Source: Brachycybe producta
Lineage: Eukaryota; Arthropoda; Diplopoda; Playtdesmida; Andrognathidae
Length of the DNA stretch: 64,000 nt
NCBI GenBank assembly: GCA_036925085.1
Contig: JAUPFP010000048.1
Span: 62,001-126,000, forward strand
Reading direction: 5' to 3'
Shown: positions 48,901 to 60,900 of the stretch, in pieces
How the letters are laid out: every line of letters starts with the position of its first letter
Position numbering within the stretch: the stretch's first letter is position 1
Program-made: the position numbers and the translations under genes
Notes under the pieces: model-generated
Databases searched by the model: none
Seen by the model: the letters and a program-made list of their open reading frames with translations, nothing else
What the model was told of the DNA's origin: nothing

Positions 48901-51900
48901 AAAAGTAAATTTTGAAAGAAATTCAAACTTCATTCAACTATAGAAAGACAAAGTATATCAGTGATATTATATGAAGAGCAGAAGATTTAAAGAAGATATT
49001 AAAATAAACTTTTTATTGGAGTTTGAGACAGTTGAAAACTTGTGGCCAACTTGAAGTGAAAAATGAAATGCCCTAGGAGTCTCTCAAAAAGCTTAAAAAG
49101 GGCAAAGTTTCAAGAATTTTTAAAATTCGAATAAAAAGGGGAAAGCAAGTTTGCCACTCTACCTTGAGTTAACATGTTAGGGAATTAGTGCATTTTCAAA
49201 AAAGTCAAGGACTACTAACGGCTAGCAGGGAGAAATATAAATATACAGTATTTTAATGTGGTGGTCATTATTATTGCTGTGACACAGAAGTTTTTTTTTA
49301 AACAACCCGGAAAATATCAAACTTATGTATTGAAAAACGTAGTCAGGCAATTCCAGAAATGAAAATCGGTGGCGCAACCCTATGATAATTTACTGTCATA
49401 TGAAAGTCTTTCTGTAATGAATCCCCAGAATGTTTTGAATTTCATCAAAAGGCATACTTCAAGGTCGGTTGTCTTGCCGCAGATAATGCTATTTAGGTCT
49501 CTCTATAGAGAATGTTATTGATCAAAGTGACTCTTTATGCAAATTAGTGATGTGTCTCATCAGTAATGCATGACACAGCAACTTGCACAAATTGTGTCGT
49601 ATTGTACTACAATAATTTAGTGAGTAATGTGACTCCATCTTCTTTAAAAGTATCATTTGTAAAATTAATAATAAGCTTGTTTTTGTAACTAATTTCTATT
49701 TGAATTTATCTTATTATAGTGCCTCCAGCGACACCATCCATTCTCGGCGAAAAGGGGCTTGATCTCGGTCCAGTAATCGGTCCTTACAATGAAGGCGCCA
49801 GTCTATTTCTATCTTGCGAAGTTGTTAGAGGTTCATTTTTCGTATTTGATTTGTGCGTATTCGTTTTAATTATCGTCGTTTTTGTTTCCTTCTTTCACTA
49901 GGTCGTCCACCACCTCGTGTTACTTGGTGGAGAGACTCGACGATGTTGGACGACAGTTACGAAGTCACTTCTTTGGAGATTGTTCGAAACGATCTGATGG
50001 TTCAGTCGTTGAGCCGAAACGACATTAGAGCCGTTTTTACTTGCCAGGCTTCAAATAATAATATAACTCCACCAGTGACATCGTCGGTAACGGTCGACAT
50101 GAACTGTGAGTTTATTGTTTACAATATCATTTCCTGTTATGGGTTGTTGGGGTTTGTATCAAATCGAAAGGAACTGTATTTTTTGCATTTTACATGGTAA
50201 GTATCATGCGCTGGCTAACTATAGGCCTAACCTTAATATATAAGTCAAAGTTAACAGCAATCTGTGGCTTCAAAATGTCTTTAAATGGCCTTGAATGAAT
50301 GACTTTAGTATGATATTGCCATTATCGACCAGAAATATGCCTCCCCCTCTCGCATCGCCTTGTGCTTTTTCCTTAAGTTTATTGTCTTATTTAGGTTATA
50401 GTTAGCCAGTGCATAACAATTATTGCAGTTAATGAATCGTGGACAGGGTTTTGTCCTGTTGTGTCCTCAAAGAACTTCCTTTATTTAGCTATTTGAATGT
50501 CAATTTCATAATGAGAATAACAATGAGAACATACAAACAGTGTATATTTTAAATTTCTCTGAGAACAAAAGCAGAATAGCCAGGGGCCGCAATTCAGAAA
50601 AAATCATAATATTGTGACAGTCACACCTTATGATTTCATTGCTGTGCGTTATCATTTTAAGGTCGTCATATTATGTTGCACACAAGTCAATGACAGTTCT
50701 ATCTATATGAGAATAATTGTCATTATGATATTTTGCAATTTGCTTTTGTGACTTGTTGTATACGAGGTTATGTTTTTTGTATAAGAATTTACTGTGTTTT
50801 AACAGTCTCATTATCAATAGGTGGCATAATTGCGATTAAAGCTTTTTTTTTTCAGTTACACCGTGATTCAATGATTACACAAACAGTAAATGGGTTTGTA
50901 AAAGAGATTCAATGTAATGAGAACGTTCTCTTTATAAAGAAAAAGAAAAAGACAAACAACTGTGTTCAGACTGCAACCAGAATTGAATACCACATTTATT
51001 AATGCAGTATTCAAGCTCCATTGAAGCCACTACTGTGTATTGGTGAAAATAAAGCACCGTAGCACGCATATTTATATTTCTGTTCAATGCCGTGTTAAAT
51101 GTGATTTTTTTGGGTTTTTTTTTAACTAAAGCACCTTACCTCAAATTGTTTGCAAAGCATGATAGGTATGTGCACTAGCTTAATCCAGTATTGAATCCAC
51201 CTTAGGAGGGGGACTAGTTATTCCAGGATTGATTAATGGATTGGTCTGCGTTCAGACACCATACGGTATTGAGTTGGGTATCCCGTATTAAGTGCCAGTC
51301 TGAACACAGTAAAGGAGAGGTAAGAAGAATTATTAAAGTGTTCTCACACACGACGTTTTTTTATTGAACATAGTTGAGCTACCTCCATTTTTATATGATG
51401 CAGGCAACTACTAAATACAATATTGATTATTATTCTGATTCAGACCTGAAGCAAAAATGAAACTACATATTACAATTTGATGTGTTTTGCACTAGGTTTG
51501 AATATCTCACAGTTAGTAAACATTAGGTCGGCTTCACACGCACCACTTTGTGGCGCCTGTTGGTGGTGGTGCCATAAAGTGATAGATGCGGCTTGCTTCA
51601 CGTGCACCACCATTGAAAACAGTGGCCTGTTCACTTTGTGGGCCACTTGTATGATGTTGTTCATCAGTAACAAATAAACGGTGGTCGCTACTTGTGGCCG
51701 GACTCAATCTATGTAGCCAATGGCCTGCTGAAAATAACCACTTCATATGGCGCCACAAAGTGGGTCACTTGAAATAGGGCCTTACAACTAACATTTATAC
51801 AAAAACGTTTTGAGAAATCAACTTTAAAAAAATCTCAAGTGTTTTAGAAGCTAGAAATGTAACGCAACCACCTAAGGGTATTTTCATGTTGAGAATATGT

Positions 51901-54900
51901 TTAAAAAAATAACTTCATTGTAATTTGCAAATGACTAAATTTCTCGTTTTGTGTGTTACCAACTTATCATTCATTTATCACTTGTGAAAAATAAACTTAA
52001 AAATACTATGAAAATTACTTTTTTTAAAAAAATGTTAACGTGAAGATCTCGTTTATTTAAACTCTAATTTATTCTTTCTTAATGTTGCTTTTGAGACAGA
52101 GAATAACCAGCTTGCTGTTACATTATTCTCTTTTCATTTGCATATTTTGTAATGGTTACTTTATGAGCCTCGTCCTGGCTGATATAGACGAGCGAGTGTA
52201 CGTTGGATTGAATAATATCAAAATTTAGTCTTTCTTGAAACAACTTTCAAAAAGTCTTCAGTACCAGTAACTTTATTTTTTTGCAGCATGTTATTTTCAA
52301 AAATAACATTTCCTCTCTTTATTTCAAACATACATTTCATTTTTATATTTTCTTGTTTTTTAGTTTTTTTTTTCTTTATTGTGAATCTAGTTATGACTTA
52401 GAGAAAGTGTAGAGAAGAGAAGAAAAAAACAACGCACACCAGAAATAATGATATTTCATTATGTTACAAAAAAAACAACAAGTATTTCTCTAGAGTATTC
52501 TGAACATGATTTCGTAGTGGCCAATAGTGATGTTGAATTCTGAGCCCAATTTCAATGAGCTTCCAATATATACTTGTGTGTGTGTATATACATATAGTTG
52601 TCATAAACACAGTATATGGGATGAGACAAACAGAGACAAGACAGAAGGAGTAGTAATCCTCCAGAGCAGTCATGTGAACATCGATAAAGGCGACAGCGTA
52701 AAATTACTGTACGAAGAAGAAGAGGAGGATGAGGAAGAAGTACGAAAGCTTGTTCCTTGGGCAACTCCACCAACTGGAAGAATTCGATTTTCACTCAGAA
52801 GATGATTGCAAAACGAGCCGAACAAACTATTAGTACTAATAGCTGATATTCGAAAAGGAATTATTTTAGTAGAGTCTTCAAGGATTTTATATTTTAAGGA
52901 TGTGGTTGAAGTGGGTGTACAGAAAGAAGAGTGTCTACGTCTAGAAACATATATACATGTACATATTTTTTTGTAATTTATTTTTTTCAATTTTTTTGGC
53001 TGTGGAAATTTGCTTATTTAATAAATTAAAATTGATTTTTTAGATGCTCTTTGTATGTCACAACCTAATTGTGACTCTATTAATTAGTTGTTTGTTGTTT
53101 TATTTCTTTTTGTTTCATTTACATTTGAGTTGTTATTCAAAATTAATGTTTTCATTATTGTTTTGCTTCGCTGTTTTCGAGAATTATGTTTCGTTTTTAT
53201 CAGCATCTAATTTTATGAAAGTGTTAGTTTGCTCCCTTTTCAGTTTAATTAATTTACAGTTTAATTAATTAGAGTTTATATTTTATTGTTATGTTTCACT
53301 TTTTTGACAATAGAGAAATGTTAGAATTGTATTAATCGTATTACATAATTTATTTCTTGTTATTTGTCGTTTAAGCACCATAATTAGCGTCTGTTGTTTT
53401 TTTTATAAACTTGAATAATATTTGAGTGTTTTACGTAATTATTCAGTACAGTAAACATTGGTAGAATTGACTGTTTGCGACGAGCTTCACTGGGTGCGGG
53501 GTATTTGTCACATATTTTGCCATCTTGATTCTTGAGCCTTTTGCACTCAATGTACATAGTTGAAAGGGACAAGTAGGTGCACACATTGTATGGAGATGTC
53601 CTGATGCTCTTGCGAACTGCACTCTGATTACAGAAGACGGAAACGTTAAATAAAATGAGTAAAGTGGTGGGAGGATCATGGATAGATGGAATAATGACAC
53701 TATTCTAACAGTACATCCATTTATCTAGCAATATGACATCACGTTCATAAAAATACATGGACGTGACGTCACATAGCTGGACAAATCGACGAATAAAGAA
53801 ATGGGCACTTTTATTTATTCATTCAAGACCAATGACGTCCTTTTGACATCACTCATCAATTGTAGTAAACTGTGAGCTGCATAGACTTGACCAGAGCAAG
53901 AATGTTTTAAAGACGTTTACTTAACGTCTAAATTTGTTTGTGTCTGTGTGTCCTTCGTACATCTTTTGTTTTTATCTTTATGGTCTAAATTCAAGAATGA
54001 AACTTGTCACTTGAACTTTCAAGTTGATGTCTGAGCAGGCTTGAAGTAAAGTGCCAAGTTGTTTTCTTTTTAAATTTGGGCTTGTGTCGTCTGATAAATG
54101 TTTCCTTGTTCCATCTGAATGTATTTTGTTATGTCTGCATAATATGTGCCTGTGTTCTGTTTGTGTCAAAGCATTTTTAGACATTAGTAAACAATTTGTA
54201 AAAAAATGTCCCCCTCTCCCAACAAACACGCTAGAAACTGGGCTTAACAAAATGTTTCCACCGTTAGTTATAATTAACAATTTTTATTTGTGCTTTTCTG
54301 AAGCCAAACATTTAAATTCCTTAACATATTTTAGAAGCAGCCATTGCAAAATATGCAATTGAAAAAGAACAATGAAGGTATTATCTTCATATTTTAATAA
54401 TGAACGTTTTTTGAGAATTTCGAAGTTCAAATTCGAAAAAAAAGATTGTTTGATAAAGTCAAAACCAAAATAAAAATATTGATTATTTTTAGACTACCGT
54501 GAAATGTTTATTTTAAATTATATCTAGATGAGAATCTCCCTTAAGTGGTTCATTTATTCTTCAGTGTTCTAAATAACTTTCAAGTTTTAGCTTAAAGTTA
54601 TTTTCATATTATAAAGTATTCAGAGTTTGCTTCTAGTTGGAATCAACAAGCTTAAATTTGATAATGTAAATATTTAAAAACTGAACAAAAATATTCTGGG
54701 AACAATGTTTTTCCACCCTCAAAGTGTCTTTGACTAGTCGTTGTTTTAAAACATTTCAGTGGTTGTCCATTCATTGCACACATTTCGAGAATCAATTTTG
54801 TTCTTTTTTTTTCTTCTTGTTTTGTCTGTTTGATGTAGTGAAACCACTGGAAATCACCATTCTTGATGCGAAACGATCATTATCGGCTAACAAGCACTAC

Positions 54901-57900
54901 ACCATAATGTGTCGCTCGACTGGTTCCAGACCTCCTCCCATCATTGCTTGGTGGAAGGACCAGAAGAGATTAACCCAGACCGATGAAGCCCTCTCTGCTG
55001 ATGGCAATGTAACCACGAGCATTGCCAAATTTATTCCTGTCAGCGATGATAACGGCAAATATATATCATGTCGTGCCGAAAATCCTGCTATTCAGGGCAG
55101 TAGTATTCAGGATGGATGGATATTGGATGTCCATTGTAAGATGCTGTTTTTATAAATTCTGTTTCTTACTAAATGATTTTTGATTTTTGAGTAATTGGAT
55201 GTGAAAAGGAGACATTAAGAATTTAGGACGTTGTGTTGATTTATTAAAGTGAAAAAGCACAAAGTATACTTTGTGTACTGCACACTTACAAAATGTTCAA
55301 TTAAACTTATCCCAAAATGTTTGATAAAAACTAAACTAAAATTCTGCATTAAAAGTTTAGTTTAGTTTTTATCAAACATTTTGGAAAAAGTTTAACTGAA
55401 CAATTTTGTAAGTGTGCAGTCCACATACTGCTTATTTTAGTTCAATTTGTTGAAACGATCCAATGTCGAGGTTGGTTTCCGGGAAATAGGATTACACATA
55501 ATGTGTGACTTGCAATCTTGTAGAACTGGGTTGCAACAAGTTTGTAGTCTTCAGGAGCTTTTATTGGTGTCTTGTACTAAGCCAAGCGCTACTACACTGT
55601 GCAAGGTTGTTTTTATAAAAGGTGACCACTCTAAAATAAATTTTTGCAATATTTCATTGCAAAAATTTATTTTAGAGTGGTCATGGTTCATTGACAATTG
55701 CGTTTCATATGCTGCTTTTCTTTTTTACTAAATTATCCCTATTGCTCTGGATCTTCTGGTCTGCTTGCACAACAGTTAATTATTCATAAAGAAACTGGAA
55801 ATCAAAGAGTCAAATACAATTTAAGTGATTTGATGTTGCTTCTTCTGACTCAGGAGTAAAAAAAGGTGATTAGCGTGGTTCTGTTGTGAGCTTTTGTAAC
55901 TCTTGTTGGTATGCATCGTTTAAGATTGATCATTGTGGCGTCACATATTAGCCATATGATCATAAAAGACAGCACTTGAGAGACACGTGTTTTACTCCAG
56001 ACTCAGTGGATCATCCATATGGCAGCAGCATGCACTGAAATTGTATTTTGCTTTTTAGACATTTCTATAACATACGAGCATATGTGGAATAATGTTTTCA
56101 TTTTTTTTTCTTCTCATTTTAAATGGTATAGGCTTAACATAGATGTTTTCATTGCATGGGTTTGCTGTATATAAATATAATTCAAAAGTTGTATTTCTCT
56201 AGATGCTCCCGTGCTGTCGTTGGTTCCGGGTGAATCCGTTCGATTACACAACATTCGTGAAGGAGACGATGTCTACTTGGAATGTAATATTCGAGCGAAT
56301 CCAACTGTGCTTCGTGTCGAATGGAAATTCCAGGTATTTATGAATTGTACACATTTCAAACCTCTAATGTTGATACCAATGGCATACATATTTTATATAT
56401 AGGGTGAAAGGAAAAGTGATAGAAAGTGAGATGCCATGATAACTCTGATCCATATATATTATATATATATATATATGTATAAAAGAACCTAAAAAAGATC
56501 AAGCAGGTTTTTTTTCTTTTGCTGTTGACTCAAAAGAAAATATAATCTTCTCAAAGAAGAAGAGAAAAATGAAATGCATTATGCCAATTATGTGCTACAT
56601 GGGAGATATTACGAATAAAGAACTAGATTTTTCTTCTTCTGAGGTTGTTGATGTTGAAGCTTTCTTAGCATCTTTAGATATATATAGCATTATCTTTTAT
56701 TCAGAAGTAGCCTAACTTTGTTACAGATACTTACTTATTAGTTTGAAAATGAAATGAACGAAGTTAAAAAAAAATCTGCCAAAAAAAATCATAAATTTAG
56801 TTGCATATTATGACTGTAGCTAAGCTAAAGTCATATACTTGAAAACGTTGTATTATTTTTGTCAATTAAGAGGCCTTTATGCTCTCAGATTTGAAATAGA
56901 TAAGTTTAAAACAGAACTTTGAAAAAATTCTCATAGTGAGTTTGTTTAGAATTTTTAAGCTTAGTTTAGCTTAACTTAGCTTGCGAAACGTTTTCGAATA
57001 CAACTTTCAGACATTTACTTAGAGATTTTTAAAAGTTCACTTGGAATTGTAAAAGCAACCTTTAAGAAGAAATCTTAAATGTCAGAAATAAAAGTAGGCC
57101 TGTAATGAACCTATGATAATACAATTTTAATAGACGTTTTAATTAAAATGATGAAGTTTGAAAATTATTGAGCTCAAAAAATGAAACAAATCTAAAAATG
57201 TAAGTTTGAAAGCGAAATGTTTCTTTAAAATATTAAATTATTTCACGTCAAAAGGCCTCAAGAATTGTAGATATTTTTGTGATTTGAAAAGAATTTTAAG
57301 AAAAATTTGAAAGTTTTTAAAGTTAGTTTAAAATTAGTATAAAAATCTATTTTAAAATTTATCAACGTGACAATATTTTTAATGTAGAACACTTTCTGTT
57401 TCTCTAACACCTTGGTGCCAAGGTTGGTGTATTTCCAAAGAAAACACTTTATAAAGACAGCCCAGCGACCTTCAACTTCATTTTGTGGTCGAAAAGTCTT
57501 AGAAAAGTCGCCTGTGTGCTCCAACCCTTAATGTCGCTTTTGAAATCCAGAATAATCAAGAGTTCTATTATAATTTTGCCCCCCATCTGAATATTTTACA
57601 ATGGCTGCTTATAAAAAAGTCTCAACAATAAGATAATAAATAGTTTTAATTTAATCTGCTTGCATTGAACAGTGACTTGAAACATAATTTATATTATTTG
57701 ATACATGTGTTTAGAACTGGAATCCTCAAAAGAAGTTTATAATTAAATATTAATTTCTAATTTTTTTCTACTGTTGCATTTTGGAATTTATTTGTATGTC
57801 AATCATGAAAAATTTCTTCGTTTTTTAAAGGGAAAATTGCTGGTTCGTAATAACAGCAGTGGTGTTTCGGCCAGCAACCAATCCCTTATTCTTCAAAATG

Positions 57901-60900
57901 TTCGAATACAAAATTCTGGTTCGTATTCTTGTGTTGCAACCAACGTTGAAGGAGAAGGTGAAAGTAACCGGATTATCATTCAAGTGAAACGTAAACATGT
58001 TTCGATTTCTTATGTCTCATCTGTTTATCGTCTTTTTTTTACTTAAATGTATAGCTCAATATAATGTCGAAATTTGTTTTGATCCTTATTTATAGATGCA
58101 CCAGTCTGTCATCCAAACTTAAAGACTGTATTTCGTGTTGCTCGAGAGGAAACTGTCAAAATCGTTTGTGAAGTCGAGGCGTACCCTGCAAATGTATATA
58201 GTAACCAATTTATTTTAATGATCGTGTATTAGATGTGCATTCCACCCTCCTCCTCCGTCTCCTCCTTCTCCGTCTCCTCCTCCTCTTACATTTTGTCATT
58301 CGAATAACGTGTTTCGAAGGGGCTAAATGATGTGTAATTCTCAGACATTTTTCTAAGACAAAACTTCTTTTAAAAATCATTTACATTGTAAATCGTTTAG
58401 CACGAAAATGAACACGGATAACACGAAATATATTTTGAGTTCCGTCACTTAGTACAGGGTTTTACATATATTTTAATTTGTTTAAGGTGGCTGAGTAGTT
58501 ATTTATTTTGGCTAATGCTATGTTCAGTAGACGTTTTCGAAAACTTTGGATGCAAAAACGTTCAAGCGAACTTTTTTTTAGAAACATTATGAAAACATTC
58601 AAATTGTTTTCAAACTCGAATGGTAAAAGATTATTTTAAAAGTTTTTTCATGGCAGTATCTTAAAAAAAATATTTTATAGCAGTTTAAAAATGATCGGGT
58701 TTTTGGTTTTTTCATTGACATATGAAAAACTAGTTTCGCTCTCTTTTTTAAACTGTCCTGAAAAGTTTATTTTTTAAAGATATCAACATGAATTAAAACA
58801 CATACGTTTTGTGATGTTTCTGCTGAAAAGCAGAAGAGTTACGAAAAATGTCTGTGTCTGTGTCTGTGTTCATGATGATGATACCATTGAAAAATATAAA
58901 TTTAATTATAAATATATAAATTTTTTCAAAACCGTGGATGGGAAAGAGACCTTCTTCTTATATATATTCTTATTGTAGTACTAAAATGTATTATAAACTA
59001 CGTTTTTAACATTATTTATTTTAACACGAAATTCAGCTAACACGATAAAATAGTCTCCCTTTAATTTTGTGTTAAACTGTTTCCACTATATGTTGCTCCT
59101 AAACTATGGAGGTTTTAGTTAAGGTAAAAAATGTCAGTTTTTTGTTTCTTCTTCTACATGCTAATGTAGACATTTGTCATTTGTTTTGTTTCACTTTCTA
59201 TTCTGCTGTTTGTTTGTAGGACCTATTGTAAAACACTGAGTGAAAGTCTCTAAAGGATTGGTTTGCTTTGCCAATTTGAAATAACAACTGCAGACGCTAT
59301 TAATCAATTAATTCAACTTAAAACAATGAAGTGTAAAAGGTCATTGCTGGTATTGATCTTTTGCAACTTTTATTATAGGAGCATAGTTGCTGAAGTACCA
59401 TTTATATAGCTCTTTCAAAGCAACATAATGACACACATTTGCACTACAAGTAAACTTTTTAGTATAGGTCTTTATTTTACTGCATTTTTACGGAGGTATT
59501 AAAGACTTTGTTAAATGTTGTGTTACGACCGAATAAATACTGAAGTGAATAAGCCGAATTTGCCCCATTTCACTTCGAATATATTTGTAAACTTGATCAT
59601 TAGAATGGCACATTAAAAATACCTTTTTTAACATTTTGACCAATACTGCAATAAAATGTTTATTTTCAATAATATTATCATTAAAGTATATTTACTTAAT
59701 TTCATTGATATTCTAGTTTCAAACACTTCTAAATTATTCGTACTGTTGCTTTGAAAAAAAAAATAGGGTTGACAAATGATTAACTGATTTACTGATTAGT
59801 CTCTGTAGTACTTAATCATTTAAGCAATATTCTGCTTATTCACTTTATCACTCGTGACCTTCACAACTTTATTTGCTCTTGATCATTTTACCTTTTTATT
59901 CACCTTCTAAGGTACATTTCCACTCATACTCTTGAGTCTGCCATATGACCCTAACAACGAAAACTTGACTTACTGACCCCCTAAATGAAGGTTTTCTTTA
60001 GGCCAGTTTGCAGACTCATGAGTATAGATAAGCATTGTTTCCACGCAGATTTGTGAGTCTAATCATAAGAAATGAGTATTTGCTCAATTTTCAAATGAAT
60101 ATAGTAGCCATAAGAAAACTGAGTATTACTTTGAGCAGATGCTCATAACATGAGAAAGTAATCCCAGTTTGTGTAAATACTCACGCATTTTATTCATTTA
60201 AAATCCAGCACTTTCTTTAAAAACTTGAGCAACGAACAAGTACTCAATTTTATTCATAGCATACATTGAGTCTGCAACATGGCCTCCACACAAAAAAATC
60301 TCATTTTTGAGACTTTATATTAAGTTTTTATTGTCAATGTCATTTTGCAGACTCATCCATACAAACTAATGAGTCTCAATGGAAACGTAGCTTAGCAGTG
60401 AAAACGATGCTGATGACACGTCATATATAAATTTTATTGTATTTTTTACTGTGTATTTATGAAGGTTTCCTTTCGATGGAAGACAAATAAGACCAATGAC
60501 CAAGGAAGTGAAGTCGATCTTCACTTCACACAAGAGCAGACTAGAAGCACGTTAACTTACACGCCAAGAACTGAGAAAGATTTTGGCAATTTTTATTGTT
60601 GGGCGGGCAACGACATGGGCTTTCAGAAGATGCCGTGCATTTTCACTGTTGAACCAGCTGGTACTTAATTAAGTCTTTTAATTTTCCCCTATAATTTGTG
60701 GAAATTTGAGTCCATATGTGTGTCATTAGTGTTGTTACTTATGAAATGTCTATATTTAGGTCCGCCAGATCCGGTCAGTAATTGCAGTGTGGTCAATCAA
60801 ACGGAGACTAGCATTAGTGTCGAGTGCAGTTCAGGCTACGACGGTGGATTACCACAAACGTTCATCTGCGAAGTGCATGATGCCAGTGATGGAGAAGTAT

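Larger units (their letters stand above)
50106..54838 (+). other. Intron d-e of the Side-like gene (4,733 bp)
   Basis: Holds the repeat at 51188-51310, the Harbinger-like MITE at 51526-51781, part-copies of the 'tagaaactagaa' family, a ttcaagaag-family copy at 53982-54082 and an acidic open frame at 52527-52805 with no recognised domain. No further Ig exon was seen. Confidence 0.7.
55136..56202 (+). other. Intron e-f of the Side-like gene (1,067 bp)
   Basis: Contains two strong hairpins, annotated separately, within 410 bp. The remaining sequence has no recognised exon. Confidence 0.8.
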
